Positions 1-9,265 are shown, numbered from the stretch's first letter. The stretch: 64,000 bases of DNA from Bradyrhizobium yuanmingense (GCF_900094575.1 NZ_FMAE01000006.1:558001-622000); one strand, 5' to 3'. Made by a program: numbers and translations. Notes: generated by a model not told the origin, from the sequence alone.

Positions 1-1034
1 TGCGTGAACGGCTTGACCCACTGATCCGGCGCGATTCTCCGCTCGATCTGCCGGTAAAGAAGCCCAAGGCTACATGGGTTGAGCCCGTGGTGAATGCCGA
101 GGTGGAATATGGCGCCCTGACCGACGATGGCCTGCTGCGTGAAGCCGTATTCAAGGGCCTGCGCGACGATCTTGCGCCGCGGAAGGTCAGGGCGCCCCGG
201 TTGGTGCCTTCATCGGTCAGACGGCCGAAGCTCGGCGTTCCCAAAGAGAATATCCTGCAGCTGCTGCCCGATGCGATCGTGCCGTCCAAGGAAGAGCTCG
301 CGCGTTACTGGAAGCGCGTCTGGAAGAAGGCGCTGCTGCATCTAGGACATCGACCGCTCAAGCTGGTGCGGCACGTGCACGGCACGACGTTCTATCACAA
401 GGGGCCGCTGCCGAAGGACATTCCGCAAGCGGTGCACCAGCTACGCATCCGAAAGCGCGAAGGCGGCGAAGGCACGCGGCTTTGGGTGGACAGCCTTGAC
501 GGTTTCCTGGGACTCGTCGAGATCGGCGCAGTCGAATTGCATCCCTGGAATTCGACTGTTGAGGATTTCGAGCACGCCGATCGCATCGTGATCGACCTTG
601 ATCCCGGCGAGGGCGTCGAATGGGATGCTGTGATCGAGACCGCCCTGGAACTTCGCGCGCTAATGAGCCGTGAGGGGTTTGCGACCTGGCCCAAGCTGAC
701 CGGCGGCAAGGGCATTCATCTGACGGCGCCGCTTGACCGCCCAATGCTGCACGATCAGGCGCACCGGGCGGCCCGCAACCTCATGGCCGATTTCGCATTG
801 CGTCGGCCGGACCGCTACGTCCTCTCCGCCCAGGCCAGGCGCAGCGGCCGCATTTTTCTCGACTATTTGCGCAACGGCCGCGGTACCACCGCGATCGGCA
901 CCTTCTCGCCGCGGGCACGCGAGAACTTTCCCATTGCTGCACAGGTGACATGGAAGCGGATCGAAAGCGGCATAGTGCCCGACGCGTTCACGATTCACAG
1001 TCCCTACCGTGCGGTGCGGAGGAAAGAGCGATAA
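1..1034 (+). CDS. ligD: ATP-dependent DNA ligase LigD, C-terminal part (cut by window start)
   Basis: This is the carboxy-terminal part of a multidomain ligase used in bacterial non-homologous end joining with Ku. The frame is already open at base 3, so the gene starts upstream of the window. The first ~45 codons (RLDPLIRRDSPLD, then VEYGALTDDG) match the end of the ligase OB-fold. The rest is the LigD primase/polymerase domain, with the metal-binding IDLDPGEG motif near base 590 and the TGGKGIH nucleotide-contact motif near base 700. Having the polymerase domain at the C-terminus fits the nuclease-ligase-polymerase order of rhizobial LigD. The nuclease domain cannot be seen here. A GTG at 87 is internal to the domain and is not the real start. 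Confidence 0.9.
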   Translation, partial: RERLDPLIRRDSPLDLPVKKPKATWVEPVVNAEVEYGALTDDGLLREAVFKGLRDDLAPRKVRAPRLVPSSVRRPKLGVPKENILQLLPDAIVPSKEELARYWKRVWKKALLHLGHRPLKLVRHVHGTTFYHKGPLPKDIPQAVHQLRIRKREGGEGTRLWVDSLDGFLGLVEIGAVELHPWNSTVEDFEHADRIVIDLDPGEGVEWDAVIETALELRALMSREGFATWPKLTGGKGIHLTAPLDRPMLHDQAHRAARNLMADFALRRPDRYVLSAQARRSGRIFLDYLRNGRGTTAIGTFSPRARENFPIAAQVTWKRIESGIVPDAFTIHSPYRAVRRKER

Positions 1035-1054
1035 TTGCGCGCTCGGGCGCTAGC

Positions 1055-2650
1055 CTACTTCACCGCCGAGAAGCGGCTGTCGAACGAGTTCGACTGCACC
1101 ACCGGCGCGGCGCCTGATATCATCGGGGTGCTGTCGCCCGCGCCTTCGCTCACCGATGGCTTCAGCGCCGGACGCGTCGCGGCGAGGCGGGTGTCGGGCT
1201 TCGGCGGCTCGGCCGGCTTGGCGGCTGCTACGGCCGGCTTCGGCGTATCCTTCGCCGCCTCCTTGACTGAATCCTTGGACTTGTCATGTCCCGGCACGAA
1301 GCGGGTCACGGCGGCCTTGAGTCGCGAGGCGGCCGTGGCCGGCGTCGTGGACGTCTGGGCGGCCGGGGCCACGGACGCGGTGGCTTGCGGCGCAGGCGTC
1401 GCGGTCGCGGTGGTGTCGGCGGTGCCGAGCCCCATCTTGCGGCCGAGATTGGAGAAGAAGCCGCCGCTTTCAGACTTCGCAGCGGGCGACGCCGCGGCAA
1501 CGCGGGTGCTCGCGGCAGGCGCGCTGACGGCGACCACCGGCTCTTCCCGCGGCGCCGGCGCACTTGCCACCGCATCGAGGTTCGGCTTGGGCGGGTTGAC
1601 GTGGCCGGGGATCGTGCCCGGCGCCTTCGCCATGGCCAGCATCTGCAGCGTGGTGCCTTCGGCGCTCTCGGACAGGCCGGTCGAGCCTTCTGGAATCTTG
1701 GCGGCGAACACCTTGTGCATGCCGCCGTCAATGCCAGTGTTCATCCGCGCCACCGGCGTGCCCTTGGCGACGAGCCTTGCGTATTCGGTTTCGTCCTTGG
1801 CCTGCTTCTCGCGGACCGCGCTGGCGATCTCTTCGGGGATCACATAGGCCGGACATCTGGCAGAGGCGTCGAACACCAGATCGCGCTTGGCGTCCGCCGG
1901 CTTGGCGGCGTCGAACACGTATCTCTTCTCGCAGAAATCGACCTTCGGCTCCTGCCGCGTCACCTCGAAATGATCATAGCCTTCTTTGATCATCTTCCAG
2001 AACGGCATGTTCGGATTGTTCCGGTGCCTGGCCATGTTCACCGGCGTCATCTTGAACGGATAGGCCTGCAGCTGGAACGCCTTCTGGCCGCCGAAGAAGG
2101 ACTCGCGGCCGAGCGAATAAATCTCCGCGATCTGCTCGTCCGTCATCGCGTAGCAGCCGCGCGACGAACAATCGCCATGCACCATCAGCTGCGAGCCGGT
2201 GCGGCCCAGCGCCTTGTCGAACGCGTTCGGGTAGCCGGTGTTGAACGAGAGGTAATAGGACGATTGCGGATTCATCTGGCTCGGATTGATCGAGTAGAAT
2301 CCCTCCGGCGCCTGGCGGTCGCCTTCGCGCACCTTGGGGCCGAGATCGCCCGACCAGCGGCAGATCGGATAGGTCTTGAGCAGCGCGAACTGGCCCGAGC
2401 GGGTCTGCTTCCAGACCTCGAGCTCGGCCTCCTGCTTGAACAGGCGGACCAGGATCGGCGATTGCAGGTCCATGTCCTTCTCAGCCATCGCGGCGATCAG
2501 CTTCGGCGGCACCGGCTGATTGGCCTTGGCGTTGGTCGCAAGCGAGACCTGATCGGTGTTGCAGCCGGCGAGCAGACCGCCGGCCGTCATCAGCGCAACC
2601 GAAACCAAGAGCGCGCGAGCAAGCGAACGAGAAATCAAGATGGACCCCAC
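1055..2650 (-). CDS. YafK-family L,D-transpeptidase lipoprotein
   Basis: Predicted murein L,D-transpeptidase of the YafK/DpaA type. It begins with a lipoprotein signal peptide ending in the lipobox LLAGC, so Cys30 is the expected lipidated residue. The YkuD-type catalytic motif is clear: His158 in VHGD and Cys166 in SSRGCYAM. About 190 residues of low-complexity Ala/Pro/Lys-rich sequence follow the catalytic domain (after residue ~340), probably disordered or wall-spanning. YafK-type enzymes act on diaminopimelate cross-links and on lipoprotein-peptidoglycan links, and which of these applies here cannot be told. It is convergent with ligD and appears to be a single-gene unit. An open frame antisense to it (1286-2776) is a GC shadow. 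Confidence 0.85.
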   Translation of the reverse strand: MGSILISRSLARALLVSVALMTAGGLLAGCNTDQVSLATNAKANQPVPPKLIAAMAEKDMDLQSPILVRLFKQEAELEVWKQTRSGQFALLKTYPICRWSGDLGPKVREGDRQAPEGFYSINPSQMNPQSSYYLSFNTGYPNAFDKALGRTGSQLMVHGDCSSRGCYAMTDEQIAEIYSLGRESFFGGQKAFQLQAYPFKMTPVNMARHRNNPNMPFWKMIKEGYDHFEVTRQEPKVDFCEKRYVFDAAKPADAKRDLVFDASARCPAYVIPEEIASAVREKQAKDETEYARLVAKGTPVARMNTGIDGGMHKVFAAKIPEGSTGLSESAEGTTLQMLAMAKAPGTIPGHVNPPKPNLDAVASAPAPREEPVVAVSAPAASTRVAAASPAAKSESGGFFSNLGRKMGLGTADTTATATPAPQATASVAPAAQTSTTPATAASRLKAAVTRFVPGHDKSKDSVKEAAKDTPKPAVAAAKPAEPPKPDTRLAATRPALKPSVSEGAGDSTPMISGAAPVVQSNSFDSRFSAVK

Positions 2651-2972
2651 ACCGTGCCGGGCATTGAAGCGCGAACCCCAATTATTCCGAAGCGCAATCC
2701 GACCGGTAAACCGACCCGCCGAGACGGGCCCGCTCAGACCCCGCTCCAGCGCTTATGCCCTGAAGCCATTGATTAAAATTCTAACCTCTGGGTCATGCGG
2801 TCGCAACCCGAGCGGGGATCACGAGGGCGTTGGCCCAGTGGCATGGTCAACGAAGACTAAATGGACGCGACTTGGGACGGAACTTGGGCTTTCGGGCCGA
2901 GGGGACTCAGATCGCCGATTTGGGCAAAAAAAGGGTTAAGGCGGGGTTACCGGGGGCTGCTCGAAAGGCCTG

Positions 2973-3060
2973 GTAGGGTGGGCAAAGGCGCGAAGCGCCG
3001 TGCCCACGAGCCGTTCGTACAGCCGGGATTGGTGGGCACGCTTCGCTTTGCCCACCCTAC
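2973..3060. repeat. Palindromic intergenic repeat, family A copy 1
   Basis: An imperfect inverted repeat whose arms start GTAGGGTGGGCAAAG and end CTTTGCCCACCCTAC, with a short centre. The same arms recur at 10074-10165. It lies just downstream of accA and could form a long hairpin. The rest of the 2651-3080 gap is AT/GC mixed sequence with no gene that I can support. Confidence 0.85.
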
Positions 3061-3080
3061 GAGAGCGGAATCGAGGCGAA

Positions 3081-4043
3081 TCAGCCCAGTTTGCGGCCGA
3101 TATCGAGGAATTTCTGCCGCCGCTGCTTGCGGATGGCATCCCCATCAAAGTTCCGGAGCTCGTCGAACGCCTTGGCGATGGCCTCGCCCGTGGTGGCGAT
3201 CATGGCGGCGGGGTCGCGGTGGGCGCCGCCGACCGGCTCCTTCAGGATGGCGTCGATCACGCCGAAGCGGAGCATATCCTGGGCGGTGATCTTCATGTTG
3301 TTGGCGGCTTCCTGCGCCTTGGTGCCGTCGCGCCAGAGGATCGAGGACGCCGCCTCCGGCGAGATCACGCTGTAGATCGCGTGCTCGAGCATCAGGACCT
3401 TGTTGGCCGTGGTGATGGCGATGGCGCCGCCCGACATGCCCTCGCCGGTGATGATCGCGACGTTGGGCACGGTCAGCGCCAGGCACGCATCGGTCGAGCG
3501 CGCGATGGCTTCCGCCTGGCCGCGCTCCTCGGCGCCGATGCCGGGATAGGCGCCGGCCGAATCGGCGAGCGACAGTACCGGCAGGCCGAACCGCTCGGCC
3601 ATCTCCATCAGCCGCACGCATTTGCGATACCCTTCCGGCCGCGCCATGCCGAAATTGTGCCGGATGCGGCTCTCGGTGGAATCGCCCTTTTCCTGGCCCA
3701 TCACGCAGATCGGCTCACCGCGGAAGCGGCCGAAGCCGGCGACCAGCGCCTCGTCCTCGCCGAACTTGCGGTCGCCGGCGAGCGGGGTGAATTCGGTGAT
3801 CAGGCCCTTGATGAAGTCGTTGAAATGCGGCCGCTGCGGATGCCGCGCCACAAGCGTCTTCTGCCACGGCGTCAGGTTCGCATAGAGGTCGGCCAGCGCC
3901 TGCGCCGCCTTGTCCTCGATCCGCCCGACCTCGTCGCTGATGTCGGTGCCGGTGGCGGCGAGCGCGCGCAATTCGTCGACCTTGGAGTCGAGCTCGGCGA
4001 CGGGCTTTTCGAAGTCGAGATAGCTGCGCATCTGGTCTAGCAT
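3081..4043 (-). CDS. accA: Acetyl-CoA carboxylase carboxyltransferase subunit alpha
   Basis: Alpha subunit of the carboxyltransferase half of acetyl-CoA carboxylase. With AccD it moves CO2 from carboxybiotin to acetyl-CoA, the first step of fatty acid synthesis. The 320-residue length and the start MRSYLDFEKP fit the family, as do the internal crotonase-like motifs around LADSAGAYPGIGAEERGQ and GEGMSGGA. A TTG at 4046 would add one residue. The ATG at 4043 is more plausible, though no strong ribosome binding site separates them. Repeat A1 follows the gene and repeat B1 precedes it. Confidence 0.95.
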   Translation of the reverse strand: MLDQMRSYLDFEKPVAELDSKVDELRALAATGTDISDEVGRIEDKAAQALADLYANLTPWQKTLVARHPQRPHFNDFIKGLITEFTPLAGDRKFGEDEALVAGFGRFRGEPICVMGQEKGDSTESRIRHNFGMARPEGYRKCVRLMEMAERFGLPVLSLADSAGAYPGIGAEERGQAEAIARSTDACLALTVPNVAIITGEGMSGGAIAITTANKVLMLEHAIYSVISPEAASSILWRDGTKAQEAANNMKITAQDMLRFGVIDAILKEPVGGAHRDPAAMIATTGEAIAKAFDELRNFDGDAIRKQRRQKFLDIGRKLG

Positions 4044-4219
4044 CAACTCAATATAGGGGGACGGGGCGCGAGAAGCGAAGTAAGTTGGGGCGGCGGAAAG
4101 AAGTGTAGCGTCTTCAATGGTTTGGCTTGTGTGCTGGTGCAGTCGGCCAAATCAGCCGTGAGGCCCCGGCTCTTTCCGCGGAGATGTGGCCGAAGTCAAG
4201 GCGGTTTCACCCTTTACCC

Positions 4220-4305
4220 GTAGCCCGGATGGAGCGCAGCGCAATCCGGGAAGGTCTGGCCGCGAGGAGGCGGCCCCGGATTACGCGTCGCTCCATCCGG
4301 GCTAC
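4220..4305. repeat. Palindromic intergenic repeat, family B copy 1
   Basis: Inverted repeat with arms GTAGCCCGGATGGAGCG and CGCTCCATCCGGGCTAC. A second copy lies at 35145-35230. It sits between xerD (its 3' end) and accA (its 5' end). Confidence 0.85.
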
Positions 4306-4314
4306 CAGCAGCAA

Positions 4315-5271
4315 CTACTTCTCCGCCAGCGGGTGCAGGTCGCGCACCAAGCTCTTCAGCCGCTCCTCGACCACATGGGTATAGATCTGGGTGGTCGAGA
4401 TGTCGGTGTGACCGAGCAGGGTCTGCACAATGCGCAGGTCCGCGCCGTTGTGCAGCAGATGGCTGGCAAAGGCGTGGCGCAGCACGTGCGGGGAGACCAG
4501 GCGGGCCTGCAAGCCGGACGCAACCGCGAGCTCCTTGAGGTCGCGGGCAAAATGCTGGCGCGTCAGATGTCCGCTCTCGCCGAACGAGGGGAACAGCCAT
4601 TTCGACGCGGCCACGCTGTTCTTCCTGTCGGCCTTTGCCGCTTCCGTGGCGGCGAGATAGTCCGCCATCGCCTGCCGCGAGGCGTCGTTGAGCGGTACCA
4701 GCCGTTCCTTGTTGCCCTTGCCGCGCACCACGATCATGCGGGCGTCGCGCTTGGCCGCCGAGCGCGGCAGCGCCACCAGCTCGGAGACGCGCAGGCCCGT
4801 GGCGTAGAGCACCTCGAGCAGGCAATAGAGCCGCAGCGCCCGCAATCGCCTGGAGGGCGAGGCATCTTCGGCCTCGCTCAATTCCTTGGCGCGGCGGAGC
4901 ATGCGGTCGACGTCGGCGATCGACAGCACTTTCGGCAGGCCGCGGCCGCGCTTCGGACCTGACAGGATCGCCGCGGGATCGTCGCCGCGGATGCGCTCGT
5001 TCAGCAGGAAACGGTAGAGGTGCCGCATCGCGGACAGCCGGCGGGCCACACTGGTGGATTTGAAGCCGCGGGTGTCGAGATCGACGAGATAGTCGCGCAG
5101 CGTCTGGGTCTCGGCATCCACGAATGTATGGCCGATGCGGCCCAGAAATTCCGAGAAATCGCTGAGGTCGCGGCGGTAGGCATCGAGCGTGTTGGGGCCG
5201 GCGCCCTGTTCCGCGGCGAGCATGTCGAGGAACAGGCCGATGAGCCTGGTGTCTGAGGGTTTGGCGGGCAT
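4315..5271 (-). CDS. xerD: Site-specific tyrosine recombinase XerD
   Basis: Tyrosine recombinase of 318 residues, expected to resolve chromosome dimers at dif with XerC and FtsK. The N-terminal SAM-like core-binding domain covers residues ~5-95. The catalytic domain carries the full set of active-site residues: Arg161 (ATGLRVSEL), Lys185 (RGKGNKER), His262 and Arg265 (PHVLRHAFA), His288 (LGHTD) and the nucleophile Tyr297 (IYTHV). The length and the HVLRHAFASHLL signature fit XerD better than a phage integrase. Its 5' end is followed upstream by a 48-codon membrane ORF on the same strand, only 17 bp away. Confidence 0.95.
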   Translation of the reverse strand: MPAKPSDTRLIGLFLDMLAAEQGAGPNTLDAYRRDLSDFSEFLGRIGHTFVDAETQTLRDYLVDLDTRGFKSTSVARRLSAMRHLYRFLLNERIRGDDPAAILSGPKRGRGLPKVLSIADVDRMLRRAKELSEAEDASPSRRLRALRLYCLLEVLYATGLRVSELVALPRSAAKRDARMIVVRGKGNKERLVPLNDASRQAMADYLAATEAAKADRKNSVAASKWLFPSFGESGHLTRQHFARDLKELAVASGLQARLVSPHVLRHAFASHLLHNGADLRIVQTLLGHTDISTTQIYTHVVEERLKSLVRDLHPLAEK

Positions 5272-5288
5272 GCCCGGGAGACTAGCTC

Positions 5289-5435
5289 CTATTTCTTGAG
5301 AAACTTGTCCGGCGGGATCGTCACCGTCATTTCCCGCGGCTTCGGGTTGACGAAGTTCGCCAGCGCGAAGACCACGCCATAGACGATGCCGCCGATCACG
5401 GCGACGACCGTCAGGAAGCGGAACAGGCTCGGCAT
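5289..5435 (-). CDS. Small hypothetical membrane protein (48 aa)
   Basis: A 49-codon frame (ATG at 5435, TAG at 5289) lying just upstream of xerD on the same strand. The protein starts MPSLFRFLTVV and has one strongly hydrophobic helix (residues ~6-28, VAVIGGIVYGVVFALA), then a polar tail with NPKPREMTVTIPPDKFLKK. This layout suggests a single-pass inner membrane protein. No function can be assigned. The coding character is good: hydrophobic helix, basic tail, codon usage like its neighbours and tight spacing to xerD. It is divergent from aroK. Confidence 0.7.
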   Translation of the reverse strand: MPSLFRFLTVVAVIGGIVYGVVFALANFVNPKPREMTVTIPPDKFLKK

Positions 5436-5609
5436 CGTTCTGGGGTCTCGGGTCGGGGCGCGGCAGCCAAATTAACCAATGAAATCATCCAACATGTTCG
5501 CCGTTTCGTGGCAAGAGTCCTCTGGCGAGGGCCCCCATGGGGTCGTATAGGTGGCCAAAGCCATGCCGCATCTGGCGGCAGTTCGAGCGAGATCCAGTCG
5601 AGCGAGACG

Positions 5610-6236
5610 ATGTCCGACGCCGCGTTGCCGCTTCCTGCTTCGCCCGAGGCCGACATCCTGTCGGCGCTCGGGGCGCGCTCGATCGTGCTCGTCGGCATGA
5701 TGGGGGTGGGCAAATCCACCATCGGCCGCCGCCTCGCGGCCCGGCTCAGGCTGCCCTTCATCGATGCCGACACCGAAATCGAGATGGCCCATGCCGGCAT
5801 GACCATCCCGGAGATCTTTGCGGCCCATGGCGAGCCCTATTTCCGCGACGGCGAGGCCCGTGTGATCGCGCGGCTGCTCGAGGGCGGGCCGATCGTGCTG
5901 GCGACCGGTGGCGGCGCTTTCATGCGCGAGGAGACGCGCGCACGCATCGCGGCGAAGGCCATCTCGATCTGGCTGAGGGCGGACCATGACGTCATCATGC
6001 GCCGCGTGCGGCGCCGTGCCGACCGTCCGCTGCTTCAGACCGCCGATCCCGAAGGAACCGTGACGCGCCTTCTCGCCCAGCGCGAGCCGATCTATGCCAA
6101 TGCCGACCTCACCATCGCCTCGCGCGACGTGCCGCACGACAGAATCGTCGAGGAATGCATCGAGGCGCTGCACGCCCGTCTCTGCGGCGGAGAGCCAGCC
6201 CAACCGCCTGCCGACATTGCGAGTGCGTCAAGATGA
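5610..6236 (+). CDS. aroK: Shikimate kinase
   Basis: Shikimate kinase of 208 residues, phosphorylating shikimate at the 3-OH in aromatic amino acid synthesis. The Walker A loop GMMGVGKST is at residues 29-37. The shikimate-binding DADTEIE segment and the GGGAF motif (ATGGGAFM) follow. The lid region carries RRRADRPLL. The frame is open upstream to 5508, but the ATG at 5610 gives the normal N-terminus and has a purine-rich stretch (GAGCGAGA) before it. It overlaps aroB by four bases (ATGA at 6233), so the two are translationally coupled. Confidence 0.95.
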   Translation: MSDAALPLPASPEADILSALGARSIVLVGMMGVGKSTIGRRLAARLRLPFIDADTEIEMAHAGMTIPEIFAAHGEPYFRDGEARVIARLLEGGPIVLATGGGAFMREETRARIAAKAISIWLRADHDVIMRRVRRRADRPLLQTADPEGTVTRLLAQREPIYANADLTIASRDVPHDRIVEECIEALHARLCGGEPAQPPADIASASR

Positions 6237-7375
6237 CTGCGCCGTTGAAACATTCCGATCCCATCAAGGTCGACGTCGCACTCGGTGACCGCGCCTATGA
6301 CATCGTCATCGGCCGCGGCGTGCTGGCCTCGCTCGGCGAGCGTGTCGCCGCTCTGCGTCCCGGCGTGCGCACGGCCATCGTGACCGACCGCACCGTCGCG
6401 AAATACTGGCTCGAGCCCACTGAGGCGTCGCTCGCAGCCAGCGGTATTCCGACCTCGCGCATCGTCGTCGAGGAAGGCGAGATCTCGAAAACCTATGCCG
6501 GGCTCGAAAAGGTCAGCGAGGCCCTGATCGCAGCGAAGATCGAGCGCAACGATCTCGTCATCGCGCTCGGCGGCGGCGTGGTCGGCGATCTCGCCGGCTT
6601 TGCCGCGGCGATCCTGCGCCGCGGCGTCGATTTCGTGCAGGTGCCGACCTCGCTTCTCGCGCAGGTCGATTCCAGCGTCGGCGGCAAGACCGGCATCAAC
6701 TCGCCGCAGGGCAAGAATCTGCTCGGGGCCTTCCACCAGCCGGTGCTCGTCATCGCCGACACCGCCGTGCTCGACACGCTGTCGCCGCGCCAGTTCCGGG
6801 CCGGCTATGCCGAGGTCGCCAAATACGGCGTGCTGGGCGACGAGGCCTTCTTCAGCTGGCTGGAGAAGAACCATGCCGACATCTCGAGGGGCGGATCGGC
6901 CCGCGAGCATGCGATCGCGACCTCCTGCCGGGCCAAGGCCGCAATCGTCGCGCGCGACGAGCGCGAGACCGGCGAGCGCGCGCTGCTCAATCTCGGCCAC
7001 ACCTTCGGCCACGCGCTGGAGGCTGTGACCGGCTTCTCCGACCGCCTGTTCCACGGCGAGGGCGTCGCCATCGGCATGACGCTGGCAGCGCAGTTCTCCG
7101 CGAAGCTCGGCATGATCGGCGAGCGTGAGGCGGCGCGCATCGAGCGCCACCTGATCGAGGCAGGCCTGCCGACGCGCCTGCAGGACATCGCCGGCTTTGC
7201 GCAGGAAGGGCTCGCCGATGCCGACGCGCTGATGGCGCTGATGGCGCAGGACAAGAAGGTCAAGCGCGGCAAGCTCACCTTCATCCTACTGGAGGCCGTG
7301 GGCCGCGCGGTGATCGCAAAGGACGTCGAGCCGGCGCCGGTGCGCGACTTCCTGAAAGAGAAGCTCGCGCAGTGA
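6233..7375 (+). CDS. aroB: 3-dehydroquinate synthase
   Basis: Converts DAHP to 3-dehydroquinate, step two of the shikimate pathway, using NAD and a divalent metal. The 380-residue length is normal. The NAD-binding GGGVVGDLAGF motif, the QVPTSLLAQVDSSVGGKTGIN block and the metal-ligand region NLGHTFGHALE are present. The start is the ATG inside the aroK stop overlap. A longer upstream frame exists (6155) but runs through aroK in another phase. Together with aroK it forms the usual aroKB operon. Confidence 0.96.
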   Translation: MTAPLKHSDPIKVDVALGDRAYDIVIGRGVLASLGERVAALRPGVRTAIVTDRTVAKYWLEPTEASLAASGIPTSRIVVEEGEISKTYAGLEKVSEALIAAKIERNDLVIALGGGVVGDLAGFAAAILRRGVDFVQVPTSLLAQVDSSVGGKTGINSPQGKNLLGAFHQPVLVIADTAVLDTLSPRQFRAGYAEVAKYGVLGDEAFFSWLEKNHADISRGGSAREHAIATSCRAKAAIVARDERETGERALLNLGHTFGHALEAVTGFSDRLFHGEGVAIGMTLAAQFSAKLGMIGEREAARIERHLIEAGLPTRLQDIAGFAQEGLADADALMALMAQDKKVKRGKLTFILLEAVGRAVIAKDVEPAPVRDFLKEKLAQ

Positions 7376-7442
7376 TAACGGGACCGTTCAGATCGGCCGC
7401 CCGCGAAACGGCGAGGAACGCCGGGGCGGTCGCGAGGCAAAC

Positions 7443-8795
7443 ATGAGTTCGATCTCGATCAATCTGCTGCTTGCGGCCCTCCTGCTCGCCGCCAACGCGT
7501 TTTACGTGGCGGCGGAATTTGCGCTGGTGAAGAGCCGCGGCTTCCGCGTCAAGGCCATGGTCGAGCAGAACCGCTTCGGCGCGCGCCTGCTGCAGACGAT
7601 GATGGGGAACATCGAATCCTATCTCGCCTGCTGCCAGCTCGGCATCACCATGGCCTCGCTCGGTCTCGGCTGGATCGGTGAGCCGACGGTGTCTGCGCTG
7701 CTGAGCCCCGTCCTCAGCCCGCTCGGAATGTCGGAGGCCACGCTGCACTTCACCTCGTTCGTGGCGGGTTTTCTGGTCTTCTCTTCGCTGCACATCGTCA
7801 TCGGCGAGCAGGTGCCGAAGACGCTTGCGATCAGGGAGCCGATGCCAGTGTCGCAGTGGATTGCCTATCCGCTGCATTTTTCCTACCTCCTGTTCTACCC
7901 GCTGAGCTGGTGCCTCAACACGGCGTCGAGCGCGATCCTCCGTCTGATGGGGGTGCAGGAGTTCTCGCAACACGAAATCCTGACGGATTCGGAGATCGAG
8001 GGCCTGGTCGAGGAATCGGCCGTGCACGGCAAGATCGAGAGCGGCGAGGCCGAGTACATTCACAACGTCTTCCGTCTCGGCGAGCTGACGGTGTCTGACG
8101 TGATGGTCCACCGCACGGCCATGGTGATGATCAACGCCGACCTGCCGCCGGAGGAGCTGGTGCGGGAGGTGCTGGCCACCGAATACACCCGCATTCCGCT
8201 GTGGCGGGACAAGTCGGAGAACATCATCGGCATTCTGCACGCCAAGGATCTGTTGCGCGCGATCCGCGCATCGGAGGGCGACACGTCGCGCATCGACGTC
8301 ACCACCATCATGCTGCCGCCCTGGTTCGTGCCGGAGATGCGGCCGATATCCCAGCAGCTCAAGGCGTTCCGCCGCCGCAAGACCCATTTCGCACTCGTCG
8401 TCGACGAGTATGGTGAGGTCGAAGGCCTCGTGACGCTGGAAGACATTCTGGAGGAGATCGTCGGCGACATCTCCGACGAGCATGACGTGGTGGTCGCCGG
8501 CGTGCGCCGTCAGCCGGACGGCTCCGTCGTGGTCGACGGGTCGGTGCCGATCCGCGACCTCAACCGCGCCATGGACTGGCATCTGCCCGATGAAGAGGCA
8601 ACCACGGTCGCCGGTCTCGTCATTCACGAGGCGCGCTCGATCCCCGACCGCGGCCAGAGCTTCACCTTCCACGGTTTCCGCTTCCGCGTCCTCCGCCGCG
8701 AGCGCAACCGCATCACCGCGCTCCGTATTTCACCGGTGACGCGCGAGGCCGAGCTCGAAGAGGCAAAGCCGAGACGGGCCGGGACGTCGTTCTAA
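7443..8795 (+). CDS. CNNM/CorC (TlyC, HlyC) family membrane protein
   Basis: A 450-residue protein with the full CNNM layout. A DUF21 transmembrane domain covers residues ~1-190, with hydrophobic helices and QLGITMASLGLGWIGEP. A CBS pair covers ~205-335 (VSDVMVHRTAMV, then VVDEYGEVEGLVTLEDILEEIVGDI). The C-terminal CorC_HlyC domain covers ~350-435. Family members are linked to Mg2+ or Co2+ efflux, and the older name hemolysin is misleading. It lies 67 bp after aroB on the same strand and may be co-transcribed with aroKB. Confidence 0.88.
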   Translation: MSSISINLLLAALLLAANAFYVAAEFALVKSRGFRVKAMVEQNRFGARLLQTMMGNIESYLACCQLGITMASLGLGWIGEPTVSALLSPVLSPLGMSEATLHFTSFVAGFLVFSSLHIVIGEQVPKTLAIREPMPVSQWIAYPLHFSYLLFYPLSWCLNTASSAILRLMGVQEFSQHEILTDSEIEGLVEESAVHGKIESGEAEYIHNVFRLGELTVSDVMVHRTAMVMINADLPPEELVREVLATEYTRIPLWRDKSENIIGILHAKDLLRAIRASEGDTSRIDVTTIMLPPWFVPEMRPISQQLKAFRRRKTHFALVVDEYGEVEGLVTLEDILEEIVGDISDEHDVVVAGVRRQPDGSVVVDGSVPIRDLNRAMDWHLPDEEATTVAGLVIHEARSIPDRGQSFTFHGFRFRVLRRERNRITALRISPVTREAELEEAKPRRAGTSF

Positions 8796-8803
8796 TTTTT
8801 CCC

Positions 8804-8989
8804 TTACCCTCCCCTGGAGGGGTCCGGGACGAGCGTAGCTCGCCCGTGGGTCGCTACGCATGAAGAGCAGCGCAATGCGTAGCGGGTTGGGGTGACGGTC
8901 TTCCCACATCCAACAGTACCCGAGTGGAGAGATCACCCCACCCCGCTCGCGCTGCGCGCGATCGACCCTCCCCCTCCAGGGCAGGGTCA
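8804..8989. repeat. Palindromic intergenic repeat, family E
   Basis: Imperfect palindrome with outer arms TTACCCTCCCCTGGAGGGG and CCCCTCCAGGGCAGGGTCA. Inner GGGGTGA / TCACCCC arms frame a variable centre. It fills the gap between the CNNM gene and bolA, which are convergent. Only one copy is present in the window. Confidence 0.75.
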
Positions 8990-8995
8990 GAGAAT

Positions 8996-9265
8996 TCAAC
9001 CTTCCCCCGGCGCCTGCGCATTGATCGCCAGCGCGTGCACGCTGCCGGCGAGTTCCGCGGCGAGCGCTGAATTTATCATGCGATGGCGGTCGATCCGGCT
9101 CTTCCCTTTGAAGGCGGCAGACACGATATACACACGGAAGTGCGTCTCGCCGCCTGCTCGGTGGCCGGCGTGGCCCTCATGCAAATGTGACTCGTCGACG
9201 ACTTGCAGGCTTTCCGGCGTGAAAGCTTCCTGCAACTTGTTGCTGATAGTGTCTTTCATAGCCAT
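8996..9265 (-). CDS. bolA: BolA family protein
   Basis: Small BolA/IbaG-type protein of about 89 residues. BolA proteins pair with monothiol glutaredoxins in iron-sulfur handling and affect cell shape and stress gene expression. The core is clear: LQVVDESHLHEGHAG, then ETHFRVYIVSAAFKGKSRIDRHRMIN, with the conserved His and the helix-turn-helix-like segment. The frame extends to 9292. The starts at 9265 (MAMKD) or 9259 (MKDTISNKL) match the normal family N-terminus. It is divergent from the J-domain gene. Confidence 0.88.
   Translation of the reverse strand: MAMKDTISNKLQEAFTPESLQVVDESHLHEGHAGHRAGGETHFRVYIVSAAFKGKSRIDRHRMINSALAAELAGSVHALAINAQAPGEG

Noticed and set aside
1286..2776. Long plus-strand frame (496 codons) opposite the L,D-transpeptidase
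   Set aside because: It is Arg/Gly/His-rich, has no domain and lies fully antisense to a lipoprotein with clear catalytic motifs; a GC-bias shadow.
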